Source: Alphaproteobacteria bacterium (lineage in GTDB: Bacteria; Pseudomonadota; Alphaproteobacteria; UBA6615). From it: a DNA stretch of 64,000 nt. Location of the stretch: contig JAKUPN010000001.1 in the NCBI GenBank assembly GCA_022449545.1, forward strand, positions 62,001 to 126,000, written 5' to 3'. The notes beneath the pieces are model-generated. The model saw only the letters and a list, made by a program, of their open reading frames with translations. It searched no databases and was not told the origin of the DNA. Of the stretch, positions 55,634-64,000 are shown piece by piece. Position 1 is the stretch's first letter, and each line of letters begins with the position of its first letter. The position numbers and the translations under genes were made by a program.

Positions 55634-57112
55634 TTATTCATTAGGCTCATCTGGCGGGACAATAAGATCTATTTCATCATGTTCCATTATAGCTCTTAGA
55701 TAGTGACCCTTGTCATCCAGAAATAATTGTCTGGTAATTCCCTCAATAACTCTGGGAATTCCGTAACGCATGGTAGTTACCGAGCTACCTGTCATTCCTA
55801 AACTAATTAGTGTGCCTATTGTAAAGCAGTGGATATGATGAAGGTAGGGCGCGTCACCTAGGTTTTTTTCAATAAATTCAAAATTTTTTCCAAGATATGG
55901 GTAGCTTGATGCAGACACAGACTCTTCCCCTGCTGGAGGAACAAATCTATCCTCCCACAAAGCAATTTTATCTGATAATAAAGAAGTTTCCGTTCGTAAA
56001 CTAAAATCATTAATGTGACCTGTAGCAGCTATTATAAAATCGACCAGATGCTTATTACCCCCGCAAGTTTCAATTAGAATTTCATTTCCACTATCACCAC
56101 TTAATGAAACATTTTTCCAGGCGGCATCCTCATGCATTCGAAACCCTTCAAGAGTATGCGCTCTATCAAATGATTCTTGTGGAGGGGGCTGGTGAGTTTG
56201 TAAAATATGCACCGCGATGCGCCAACGTTCCAAATCACTAAAATCAGAAAAATGCTTCAAGTAGGCAATATCGTCAAACGGCTTATGCGCGTTTATTTTA
56301 GCTATCTCACGCCTTCTAACAAACACATGGGCTTCTTTCGCTCCGGCCTCTAGTGCCGTCGCCGCATTGTCAAAAGCTCCAGCATTCGCACCCAGGACCG
56401 CTATCCTTTTTCCTTCAAGTAAATGAAAATCAATTTCACGATTAGCCTGCGAATAGCGTTCTTCGGGTAACGCATTTTTAATCAGCTCAGGAACGTGCCA
56501 TTCACCACAACCTTCCAAACCATTTGCCAAAATAACTTCTCTGGCAAAAACTATGCCATCTTTCCCTGTAACACCGGTTGATTTCAGAGGAACCTTTATC
56601 AGACTACTACTAGAACTTGGCTCATCCGCCTCTAAGGGACCCACTTCTGTCTCATTCCATACGGGTATGTTAAGAACGTCTCTGTACCAGGTCAGATATT
56701 GATGCCAGTCTAATGTAGGAAACCTCTCTAACTCATCCCAGGCTTTAGACCCATATTTAGCAGTAAACCAAGCGCGGGGAGTCAGAGATGGGATACCGAG
56801 ATCAGGACCTGTTAAATTAAGGGCCGTTCTCAAATGATGCATTCGAGCGTAGCTGTTCCAGGGACCCTCCTTGCCCTTTGGTTTAGAGTCTATTGCAATA
56901 ACATTATTTATATTTTCTCTTCTCAAGGCGAACGAAAGAGCTAGACCACTCTGACCAGCACCAATTATCAGAACATCAAAAACCGGGGTCCCGGAATGAT
57001 GATGACGCTTCACGAGCCAAGGCTTTTTGGGGTGATCTAACAGGTCTAAATCAACGAGGACCTGTTTGCTAAGTTTATTTAATTGTGTTGTTTCTTGTAA
57101 ATCTTCAGGCAT
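55634..57112 (-). CDS. FAD/NAD(P)-binding monooxygenase-like flavoprotein
   Basis: 492 residues. An FAD-binding GxGxxG is in VLIIGAGQSGLALSFALRRE and a second nucleotide site is in IAVLGANAGAFDNAATALEAGA, the two-dinucleotide layout of FMO/Baeyer-Villiger-like enzymes. AREVILANGLEGCGEWHVPEL and DFIIAATGHINDFSLR close the FAD domain. The classical BVMO fingerprint FxGxxxHxxxW is not seen. Substrate is unknown. Its stop nearly touches that of pcaF on the opposite strand. Confidence 0.8.
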   Translation of the reverse strand: MPEDLQETTQLNKLSKQVLVDLDLLDHPKKPWLVKRHHHSGTPVFDVLIIGAGQSGLALSFALRRENINNVIAIDSKPKGKEGPWNSYARMHHLRTALNLTGPDLGIPSLTPRAWFTAKYGSKAWDELERFPTLDWHQYLTWYRDVLNIPVWNETEVGPLEADEPSSSSSLIKVPLKSTGVTGKDGIVFAREVILANGLEGCGEWHVPELIKNALPEERYSQANREIDFHLLEGKRIAVLGANAGAFDNAATALEAGAKEAHVFVRRREIAKINAHKPFDDIAYLKHFSDFSDLERWRIAVHILQTHQPPPQESFDRAHTLEGFRMHEDAAWKNVSLSGDSGNEILIETCGGNKHLVDFIIAATGHINDFSLRTETSLLSDKIALWEDRFVPPAGEESVSASSYPYLGKNFEFIEKNLGDAPYLHHIHCFTIGTLISLGMTGSSVTTMRYGIPRVIEGITRQLFLDDKGHYLRAIMEHDEIDLIVPPDEPNE

Positions 57113-57702
57113 GAATAGCTCAAACTCACTAATCTATTATCATATGTATAGCAAATATATTCTATTATTTGTAGTTACGCCTACTTGCAAGAATTATGGC
57201 CTAACACTCGATAGCCTCAGAAGCTGAAGGTCCAAGGATAAATCCTCTTCCTTCTCCGCAATTAATTTAATATCTGCATTTTATACAATAAACCAAAAAT
57301 CTGTGATTTACTTGAGGCATCGCCTGTTAGCGTTTATGTGGACCGATATCAGAGAGAACCAAGAAAGTTTATTAAAGTAAGTTCTAACCTGTTCATTTTT
57401 TTTAAAACATCCGGTTCAGAACTTAAAATTAAAAATCAGTCACCAGCAAGATCATTACACGACTGGAACCAACACCAAAGATACTTTATACAATGTGGGA
57501 GAAAGAAGCCACCACTCGAATTTTCTTCGATCCATTCCTTATTTGGCGCTGAGTGGAGTAGTCCGGTAACTAGTCAGGACCAGAACCTGAAAGTCGTAGG
57601 TTCAAATTCTACCTCGTTTCTGATACCTTAATTAATATAATGGGTTCGGAATGAATATTCCGCCATTAGTTCTTATGCTGAATACAAATCCAGGATACTA
57701 AA
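57113..57702. other. 590-bp intergenic region
   Basis: The region between the flavoprotein start and the HpaI aldolase start contains a degenerate tRNA-like element at 57550-57619. A 97-codon ORF (57338-57631) covers that element and looks like a chance frame: its protein has no family features and its end lies in the tRNA-like arm. I see no terminator hairpin or other gene here. Confidence 0.6.
57550..57619 (+). pseudogene. degenerate tRNA-like element
   Basis: Three tRNA arms can be folded: a D arm TAGT-CCGGTA-ACTA with the conserved GG, an anticodon arm TCAGG-ACCAGAA-CCTGA with 5 perfect pairs, and a T arm GTAGG-TTCAAAT-TCTAC with a consensus T loop. Loop position 33 is C rather than T, the apparent anticodon would be CAG, and only about four of seven acceptor positions pair. 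No CCA follows. I read it as a tRNA relic or tRNA-like RNA, not a working tRNA. Confidence 0.5.
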
Positions 57703-58464
57703 ATGCGCCCGAATCACCTCAAGAAAATCTGGAAATCCGGTAAACCTGCTCTCAATGGCTGGTGTCAAATACCCCACTCTTTATCCACCGAGATGATGGC
57801 TCATCAAGGATGGGATTCTATAACAATAGACCTACAGCACAGCGGGGTTACTGAGTCAGATGTCATATCGATGCTGCAAGCGATCTCAACAACTGAAGCG
57901 GTTCCTATGGTTCGCACACCGTGGAACGAACCTGGCGTTATAATGCGTCTATTAGATGCAGGCGCCTACGGTATTATTTGTCCGATGATTAATAATCGCG
58001 ACGACGCAGAAAATTTCGTGGCTGCATGCAAATATCCACCCGTGGGAATTCGTTCGAATGGTCCATTCAGAGCATTAATGTACGGCGGAAGTGATTACCA
58101 AAAGTTCGCAAATGGAGAAATAGTGACCTTAGCTATGATAGAGACACAAGAAGCAATGGAAAACTTAACTGAAATAGTGGCAACTCCTGGTCTAGATGGC
58201 GTTTATATCGGCCCATCCGATTTATCTATATCCCATGGAGAAGCCCCAATTCTTGACCATTTTGATGGACCAATAGTTCCATTAATAGCTCGCATCAGAG
58301 AAGAAGCTCATGCTGCAGGCAAAGTTGCTGGCATTCATGGAGCCAGTTCGAAATATGCCATAAGAATGATATCAGAAGGGTTTAATTTAGTAACACCAAC
58401 TTCCGACATTCGGCTAGTTGCAGCTGGGGCCTCCCAAATGGTTGATGAAATAAGAAGAGGATAA
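57703..58464 (+). CDS. HpcH/HpaI-family class II aldolase
   Basis: 253 residues, TIM-barrel pyruvate aldolase. Recognisable segments are MAHQGWDSITIDLQHSGV, VPMVRTPWNEPGVIMRLLDAGAYGIICPMI, the metal Glu in AMIETQEAMENL, and GVYIGPSDLSIS with the metal Asp. The family cleaves 2-keto-3-deoxy sugar acids or 4-hydroxy-2-oxoheptanedioate to pyruvate and an aldehyde. The length and GPSDLS motif match; the natural substrate cannot be told. It stands alone between the tRNA-like relic and the RND operon. Confidence 0.9.
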   Translation: MRPNHLKKIWKSGKPALNGWCQIPHSLSTEMMAHQGWDSITIDLQHSGVTESDVISMLQAISTTEAVPMVRTPWNEPGVIMRLLDAGAYGIICPMINNRDDAENFVAACKYPPVGIRSNGPFRALMYGGSDYQKFANGEIVTLAMIETQEAMENLTEIVATPGLDGVYIGPSDLSISHGEAPILDHFDGPIVPLIARIREEAHAAGKVAGIHGASSKYAIRMISEGFNLVTPTSDIRLVAAGASQMVDEIRRG

Positions 58465-58535
58465 TCGATAAAGTTATATTATAAAAAACTGATATATAAG
58501 GAATATATCTGGAAAACGATCACAACATATTAACT

Positions 58536-61500
58536 CTACTTACTCTTTCTCTCCCACACCGCAACACTAATTGACATCATTGGTGGAACAACAGCCAATG
58601 TAAGTACAGCAGATAACGCCAGTCCTCCAATCACAACGGAGCCCAGACCACGGTACAACTCAGAGCCCGCTCCTGGAAAAACTACCAAAGGCAGCATACC
58701 AAAGACCGACGTTAAAGTTGACATAAAAATCGGTCTAATCCTGTTTCGTGTAGCCAGAGTTATGGCCTCGTCTGCCGACATTCCCTGTTTGCGGATATGT
58801 AATAAGGTTTGATGAACAAGGAGTATCGCATTGTTTACAACTATACCAATTAGAATAATAAAACCTAACATGGTCAACATATCCAATGGCTGAAAAACCG
58901 ATTTATTTAATAAGGCTAAGCCAGCCAACCCTCCGGCAGCTGCTATGGGCACAGAGAGTAAAATTATCAGAGGATAGACAAAACTCTCAAACAAAATAGC
59001 CATTACTAAATAAACTATAACTACTGCTAGAAGTAGATCAATAATAATCTCATTCCAGGTTGCTGTTAACTTATCAGCCGTACCACTAACCCTAAAACGA
59101 ACTCCTTCAGGCACCCCAGCTGCCTCAATAGGTTCTATAACCTGCTCTTTAATTAGCTCAATAGCTTTTTGCAAAGGCATAGAATCTGAAGGGGTCACTC
59201 TCAATGTCATAGTTCTAACTCGTTCCGATCGGCGAATTTCAGTCGGACCACTCGTTACTGTTACTTTTGCAAGGCTATCTACAGATATTAAACGACCTTC
59301 GCGCGTCACCATAGGCAAAGAACCAATTTTCTGGGTTGTGTTAATTTGATCCAGTTCGCCCATAAGCATCAGATCAATTCGTTTCCCGTCCACTGTAATC
59401 TCAGAAACTCTTACCCCGTCATTAAATGCATCTATAGAATGGCCCAATTCCTGCGCAGTTAAACCATTGTCTGCAAGAGCAGTTGGATCAGGTTCTACCC
59501 TTATCTCAGGTGCCCCTAGTGTTAGGCTCGGGAGCGGACGTGTTCGGTGTCCGTCTTTGGGAGGCAACAGTTGCATTAGCTTAAAAAACGCCTTTTTTCC
59601 TACTTCATAAATAAGAGGTAGCTCAGGTCCAGACACATCAATATCCACCGCACGCCCTCCTCCTACCGAGCGACCAAATAATGAGGGTTGAAAAACAAAT
59701 GCAAATGTCCCAGGCTCTTGAAAGGCTGCCTTCTGCATAATGGGGATGAGATCCCTCACTCGTGTTGAGTCTTGCGCTGTTCCACCAATGAAAGCCCTAC
59801 CATTAAAATCGACTCGCAAAAATCGTTGGAATTTTGGAGAATCATCTTTTACATCTGTTTCTCTTGATTCAGTCACCCAATTTTTACGAGTTCTATCTGC
59901 GATTTTTTCTGTGAGCTCGCTCACTGTATCGAGATTATAACCAGCAGGTGGTTGAACAAAACCAAATACAAAATTCCGATTTCCAGTAGGTAAATAATCG
60001 AGCTTTGGCAAAAATAAAATTGTTGAAGCAACAGAAATACCAGTAATTAGAACAACAACTCCAACGGCAGAAATTTTTGATCTTACAACCAGTCGAGCAA
60101 AAAATATCCAGAACCTGGTAAACCCACTTGCAAAATAATCTAGCACAGGAATTCTGAGAGATTCATTCTCACTGTAGTTTTTAACTAAAAGTCGATTTGA
60201 TAAAGCAGGTATCAAGGAAATTGAGACTAAAAGAGAAAGAAGCACTGATACAGATATTGCAACTGCGATATCGCGAAAAAGCTGCCCTACTTCCAGATCC
60301 ATTAAAAGGATTGGAATAAAAACCATAACTGTAGTCAGAGCGGAAACTAATACAGCTGGCCAGACTTCAATTGCCCCTTGATAAGCTGCTTCGGACCGGG
60401 AAAATCCACCCTGCCTAAGTCGAAAAATATTTTCGAGAACAACTATTGCCGCATCAACAACCATACCCACTGCGAAAGCAATGCCCGCTAGGCTAATTAC
60501 GTTTAGTGAGCGCCCCAACAAAGCCATGGCAACAAATGAGCCGATTACAGATACAGGTATAGCTAAAGAAATAACAAGAGTTGGACGCCAAGACCTTAAA
60601 AACAAAAGCAATATAACTGCTGCTAATACTCCACCAACAAATATATTCTGCTGAACCAATCTAATTGCAGAGTTAATATAAACTGTTTCATCAAATACAT
60701 TTTGTACCTTCAGTCCCACATCATTTAGGACTCCTTCACCTAACTCTTTTACTGCTAAGTGCACTTTAGACATTGTTTGTAAAACGTTCGCGCCTTGAGA
60801 ACGAGTCATGTTAAAAGCCATAGCTCTCTCGTCAAAGTTATGGGCTATAGCGCGAGCTTTCTTATATGACAGGTAAACTTTTGCTACATCACCAACAGTT
60901 ACTCTGCCAATTCTTTCTTTACCTGATATGTACTCTGAACGAAGGACTATATTTCGGACCTGCTCAGGCCTGTTTAAATCTCCTTCAGTGCGAACAACAT
61001 AACTTCTTTTACCCTCCTCAACATTTCCCCCAGATATAGAAGCATTTTCTGCCCTAACACGCTTTAAAACATCCGAAATAGTCAGGCGATATTGTGCTAA
61101 TCTCTGTGCGTCAATTACGATTCTTAATTCACGCTTAGTTTCTCCATAAATATTAACAGCAGATATACCTTCAATACGTTCGATTCTTTCCTGCACAACA
61201 TCTTCTAAAAAATCACCATAGGTTATCATATCACGATCGTTTCCTGGCTTACGTGTAAGCAAAAACCAGGCTATGGCATTGTCATCTGTTCCTGATGTTC
61301 TTAATAGAGGTTCATTCGCCTCTGCGGGGTATCCTGTGACACGATCAAGCCGATTAGCGACCAATAAAAGAGCTCTGTCCATATTCTGACTGGGAGCAAA
61401 TTCTAGAGTAACTTCAGCTCTTCCAGTTCTACTTCGACTTTGCATTGAGCGAATTCCCTCAAGTCCCTTTAGCACCTCTTCTTGACGGTTAACTATCTCA

Positions 61501-61682
61501 CGTTCAACTTCTGCCGGCGCCGAACCTGGCCAGAAAGTTTGTACAATTATCACTGGTTGACGCACATCAGGAGCCATCTGTATTGGTATACGTTGGAGGG
61601 CAACATAACCAAACAAAACAACCATCAACACAACTGCGACTATCGCAACCGGTCGATTAATGGAAAAAGAGATGAGATTCAT
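58536..61682 (-). CDS. RND efflux transporter, inner-membrane pump
   Basis: 1048 residues with the RND layout: helix 1, a large porter domain, helices 2-6 with the family signature, a second porter domain and helices 7-12. In helix 4 the sequence is AVGMVVDAAIVVLENIF: AcrB has two Asp here, this pump has Asp-Ala. In helix 10 the AcrB Lys position is Asn (GIVVNNAILLVHQ). It exports compounds by proton drive with the adaptor encoded just upstream (30 bp). Substrates are unknown; drugs and lipids are both possible. Confidence 0.93.
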   Translation of the reverse strand: MNLISFSINRPVAIVAVVLMVVLFGYVALQRIPIQMAPDVRQPVIIVQTFWPGSAPAEVEREIVNRQEEVLKGLEGIRSMQSRSRTGRAEVTLEFAPSQNMDRALLLVANRLDRVTGYPAEANEPLLRTSGTDDNAIAWFLLTRKPGNDRDMITYGDFLEDVVQERIERIEGISAVNIYGETKRELRIVIDAQRLAQYRLTISDVLKRVRAENASISGGNVEEGKRSYVVRTEGDLNRPEQVRNIVLRSEYISGKERIGRVTVGDVAKVYLSYKKARAIAHNFDERAMAFNMTRSQGANVLQTMSKVHLAVKELGEGVLNDVGLKVQNVFDETVYINSAIRLVQQNIFVGGVLAAVILLLFLRSWRPTLVISLAIPVSVIGSFVAMALLGRSLNVISLAGIAFAVGMVVDAAIVVLENIFRLRQGGFSRSEAAYQGAIEVWPAVLVSALTTVMVFIPILLMDLEVGQLFRDIAVAISVSVLLSLLVSISLIPALSNRLLVKNYSENESLRIPVLDYFASGFTRFWIFFARLVVRSKISAVGVVVLITGISVASTILFLPKLDYLPTGNRNFVFGFVQPPAGYNLDTVSELTEKIADRTRKNWVTESRETDVKDDSPKFQRFLRVDFNGRAFIGGTAQDSTRVRDLIPIMQKAAFQEPGTFAFVFQPSLFGRSVGGGRAVDIDVSGPELPLIYEVGKKAFFKLMQLLPPKDGHRTRPLPSLTLGAPEIRVEPDPTALADNGLTAQELGHSIDAFNDGVRVSEITVDGKRIDLMLMGELDQINTTQKIGSLPMVTREGRLISVDSLAKVTVTSGPTEIRRSERVRTMTLRVTPSDSMPLQKAIELIKEQVIEPIEAAGVPEGVRFRVSGTADKLTATWNEIIIDLLLAVVIVYLVMAILFESFVYPLIILLSVPIAAAGGLAGLALLNKSVFQPLDMLTMLGFIILIGIVVNNAILLVHQTLLHIRKQGMSADEAITLATRNRIRPIFMSTLTSVFGMLPLVVFPGAGSELYRGLGSVVIGGLALSAVLTLAVVPPMMSISVAVWERKSK

Positions 61683-61712
61683 ATTAGTTTTGTCCTGACC
61701 ACCTAAAATTTA

Positions 61713-63059
61713 TTACTGACGAGACGTTCTAACACTTTGCCCGGGGCGAAGATTCTCATTCCCTCTGATAACCACAGAGTCTCCCACCTTTAAACCAGAT
61801 AGAACAACAAAACGACTACCAGTTGACTGACCAAGTTTTACTGTTTTGGGTATACTCTGCTGATTGCTGATCAAAAAAACCTTATCAACTCCATCACGTT
61901 GAATAACTGCGTCCTTAGATACTGTTATAACCTTAGAACTTTTTCCAATTGGGACGTTTAAAGTAACATTTTGATTTGTAGCCAACGGTAAATTCAAAGA
62001 AGAAAAGTCTGGTTCAAATCTTACCATTCGCGTTCGAGTTCTCGGATTTTCGTCAGGTATAACTGCATATACTGATGCTTTATAATAAATTTTCCCATTG
62101 AATGTTAATTGTAGAGTTTGACCAGGTTTAAGTTTTCCTAGTTTTGTGCGAGGAACCTCGGCCTCAACCATAACACTTTTGTCGTTAATTAAACCCAAAA
62201 CTGGGTTACCTACTTTCAAAAATGCCCCTACCTCGGTATATTTTGTACTTACTACACCAGGATAAGGTGAGCGAATCTGACTGTCTTTTAGATTAATTAT
62301 TGAACGTCTTAACTGTGCTCGAGCCTGAAGTAATTGTGCAGCTGTTTCATCCACTTTACTTTTTTGTTTTACCACCTCCTGAATAACCTCTAAGTATTTT
62401 GCCTGAGAGAAAGAAGATGACTTTCGAATAACTTTTAATCGGTTTAGCTCTAGGCTGCGTTTCTCAAAATCTGCTTTTGCACTATCAAGCCTCGCAATTT
62501 GCTGTGAAACAATGGCCTCGTTTCGATCACGTTCAACTAATAAAACTTCGGTATCCAGCTCAGCTAGTAATTGGCCCGTTTTAACTCGGTCTCCAACTCC
62601 AACATAAATCTTTTTTACAGGGCCACTAATCCGTGTTGCTACAGGCCCAAACTCATTAGACACAACACGGCCTAAAATTGGTACAGTTTGGGTCATAACC
62701 TCCTCTATTACTGCATCAACAACTACATTAGCTATTGGACCACCTTTATTTTGTTTCTTTCCAGCACCACCACGAAAAAAGTTGAATAACTCCGTGCCAT
62801 TAAGGGAACCATTTTTATCCTTATCAATCACATCGAAGTTTGAGCTTACTGGCCCTCTAGCTTCATTGCGCTCAATTAAATTATTATTATTTTTATCTAG
62901 AATTTTTGCCATTGCAGACAATTTTCTAACTTCCTGGGCATCTAATACATAGGAATCATTTAAACCAGATTCAGAAACGAAAAAAACTAAAAAGCTGATT
63001 AAAATAATTCCAATTTTAATAAATGTTGTTTTCAATTTTTTTCCTAATATTTTATTCAT
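61713..63059 (-). CDS. RND periplasmic adaptor with N-terminal EF-hand pair
   Basis: 448 residues. After an N-terminal signal/anchor helix (about 13-29) comes a pair of EF-hand loops, D55-x-N-x-N-x-L-I-x3-E66 and D79-x-D-x-N-G-S-L-x3-E90, with Ca2+-ligand spacing and the hydrophobic residue at position 8. An RND adaptor follows: lipoyl half GPVKKIYVGVGDRVKTGQLLAELD, coiled-coil hairpin (about 180-260), second lipoyl half SPYPGVVSTKYTEVGAFLKVGN and beta-barrel. Most adaptors lack EF-hands. The pump gene is 30 bp downstream. A calcium-sensing role is inferred only. Confidence 0.9.
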   Translation of the reverse strand: MNKILGKKLKTTFIKIGIILISFLVFFVSESGLNDSYVLDAQEVRKLSAMAKILDKNNNNLIERNEARGPVSSNFDVIDKDKNGSLNGTELFNFFRGGAGKKQNKGGPIANVVVDAVIEEVMTQTVPILGRVVSNEFGPVATRISGPVKKIYVGVGDRVKTGQLLAELDTEVLLVERDRNEAIVSQQIARLDSAKADFEKRSLELNRLKVIRKSSSFSQAKYLEVIQEVVKQKSKVDETAAQLLQARAQLRRSIINLKDSQIRSPYPGVVSTKYTEVGAFLKVGNPVLGLINDKSVMVEAEVPRTKLGKLKPGQTLQLTFNGKIYYKASVYAVIPDENPRTRTRMVRFEPDFSSLNLPLATNQNVTLNVPIGKSSKVITVSKDAVIQRDGVDKVFLISNQQSIPKTVKLGQSTGSRFVVLSGLKVGDSVVIRGNENLRPGQSVRTSRQ

Positions 63060-63238
63060 GTTTATCAGTAATAATTAAGGAACAAGTGAACTCCACTCCA
63101 AAAAAGATTTTTTTAGTAGATAAAAATAGAATCCTATTTCAAAAAATAGATAATTTTGGCATTATAGGTTTAATAACTATTATTCCTTATATCAATGTAT
63201 AGATATATTTACTTATAAAACTAATTTCAAAAATATAA

Positions 63239-64000
63239 ATGACTACAATTTTATACACGCATCCTGTCTGTCTGGATCACGACACCTCCCCTAACCATCC
63301 CGAATCGGCAAATCGATTAAGGAAAATTCTGGAGGCTTTAGAAACACCAAATTTTGATGGCCTTATTCGAAGAGAATCACCTCTTGCTAGCCTAGAACAA
63401 ATACAAGCTATACACCCCAAGGAACAAGTAAACCTTATTTTTTCTAAAATCCCTTCTTCTGGCTACAGCAAAATTGATGCAGACACTATTGTATCAAAGG
63501 ATTCTAAGGAAGCAGCTTTGAGATCTGCTGGCGCTGTGATTGCAGCAGTTGATTCTGTAATGTCCCAAGAGGCTAATAATGCCTTTTGCGCCATAAGGCC
63601 ACCTGGGCACCATGCAGAGACCAATCAATCTATGGGTTTTTGTCTGTTCAATAATATAGCGATTGGTGCAGACCATGTCATGAAGACTTATGGACTGAAA
63701 AAAGTAGCGGTAATTGACTTTGATGTTCACCATGGTAACGGAACTCAAGAAATATTTTTGAAAAATCCGAACCTGTTTTATGCTTCCACACATCAATCTC
63801 CACTTTATCCAGGAACAGGTAACGTTAAAGAAATAGGATCTAATAAAAATATAATTAATTGTCCTCTACCCCCGGGTTCGGGCTCTAAGGAATTTAGAGA
63901 GGCAATGAATTCATCAATTTTACCATCGTTAGTTGAGTTTGCCCCTGAGTTTCTTTTTATCTCAGCTGGATTCGATGCACATGTCAAAGACCCGTTAGCA
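63239..64000 (+). CDS. HDAC-family deacetylase (5' part, runs off window)
   Basis: An open frame from ATG 63239 to the window end gives 254 residues with no stop, so it is missing from the ORF track. It starts TILYTHPVCLDHDTSPNHPE, the usual class II HDAC/acetylpolyamine amidohydrolase start. The charge-relay RPPGHHAE (H124, H125) and zinc ligands D162 and H164 in VIDFDVHHGNGTQEIF are present, and SAGFDAH near the edge supplies the third. It may act on acetylpolyamines, acetoin-related or lysine substrates. It is divergent from the RND operon across 179 bp. Confidence 0.93.
   Translation, partial: MTTILYTHPVCLDHDTSPNHPESANRLRKILEALETPNFDGLIRRESPLASLEQIQAIHPKEQVNLIFSKIPSSGYSKIDADTIVSKDSKEAALRSAGAVIAAVDSVMSQEANNAFCAIRPPGHHAETNQSMGFCLFNNIAIGADHVMKTYGLKKVAVIDFDVHHGNGTQEIFLKNPNLFYASTHQSPLYPGTGNVKEIGSNKNIINCPLPPGSGSKEFREAMNSSILPSLVEFAPEFLFISAGFDAHVKDPLA

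Noticed and set aside
57338-57631. 97-codon ORF upstream of the HpaI aldolase
   Set aside because: Its C-terminal part translates the tRNA-like element, the composition is atypical, and it matches no known protein family.
62010-62030. TTCAAAT motif resembling a tRNA T loop
   Set aside because: It lies in the coding sequence of the RND adaptor and no other tRNA arms fold around it.

Overview
The window is an AT-rich bacterial chromosome segment with dense coding and short intergenic gaps. Its gene content points to the Alphaproteobacteria, probably a marine lineage near Rhodospirillales/SAR116-type clades. Supporting markers are the BolA-DnaJ-CobS-CobT block, the one-step C4-pathway 5-aminolevulinate synthase, HisZ next to PurA, FabI next to AroC, an RpoH sigma factor, MutT-ArgJ-SecA synteny, a DUF1178 protein and an NDUFAF5-like methyltransferase. 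The class is well supported; order and habitat are inference from composition and gene content.

Region 1 (1-10.2 kb) is mostly housekeeping: DUF1178 protein, two methyltransferases, glutaredoxin 3, a polytopic membrane protein, MutT, ArgJ, SecA, an LLM flavin oxidoreductase and a zinc-ribbon methyltransferase. A 571-bp AT-rich gap separates argJ from secA and contains a nested inverted repeat. Region 2 (10.2-22.6 kb) holds accA, xerD, a large exported protein of unknown function, and a 43-residue membrane protein missing from the ORF track. It continues with aroK-aroB, DUF2889, BolA, DnaJ-domain protein, cobS-cobT, tgt and rpmB, the last with a clear intrinsic terminator.

Region 3 (22.6-28.8 kb) is a propionate/branched-chain module: methylmalonyl-CoA mutase, an Lrp/AsnC regulator and the MeaB chaperone on one strand, followed upstream by a HAD phosphatase and an M20 amidohydrolase. 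Region 4 (28.9-42.8 kb) carries a class III aminotransferase, hemA, a VOC protein, pdxH, a glycine-zipper lipoprotein, fabI-aroC, a ketopantoate reductase-like protein, hisZ-purA, rpoH, rluD, a small membrane protein and threonine aldolase.

Region 5 (42.9-64 kb) starts at a tRNA-Glu(CTC) gene and is accessory and catabolic. It has a TauD-type dioxygenase, CPA1 antiporter, a muconate-lactonizing-type enolase paired with a betainyl-CoA-type thioesterase, a SprT-like zinc protein with a coiled-coil partner, a 6PGDH-like reductase, a two-domain sulfurtransferase, Old Yellow Enzyme, a MarR-EmrA-EmrB efflux operon, a 3-oxoadipyl-CoA thiolase and a flavin monooxygenase-like protein. After these come a degenerate tRNA-like relic, an HpaI aldolase, an RND pump whose adaptor has an N-terminal EF-hand pair, and the start of an HDAC-family deacetylase cut by the window end.

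No CRISPR array, insertion sequence, prophage or rRNA was seen. The most unusual items are the EF-hand RND adaptor, the hidden small membrane gene overlapping the 5' end of the exported protein gene, the tRNA-like relic, the paired MarR-operator-like repeats, and the structured argJ-secA gap.
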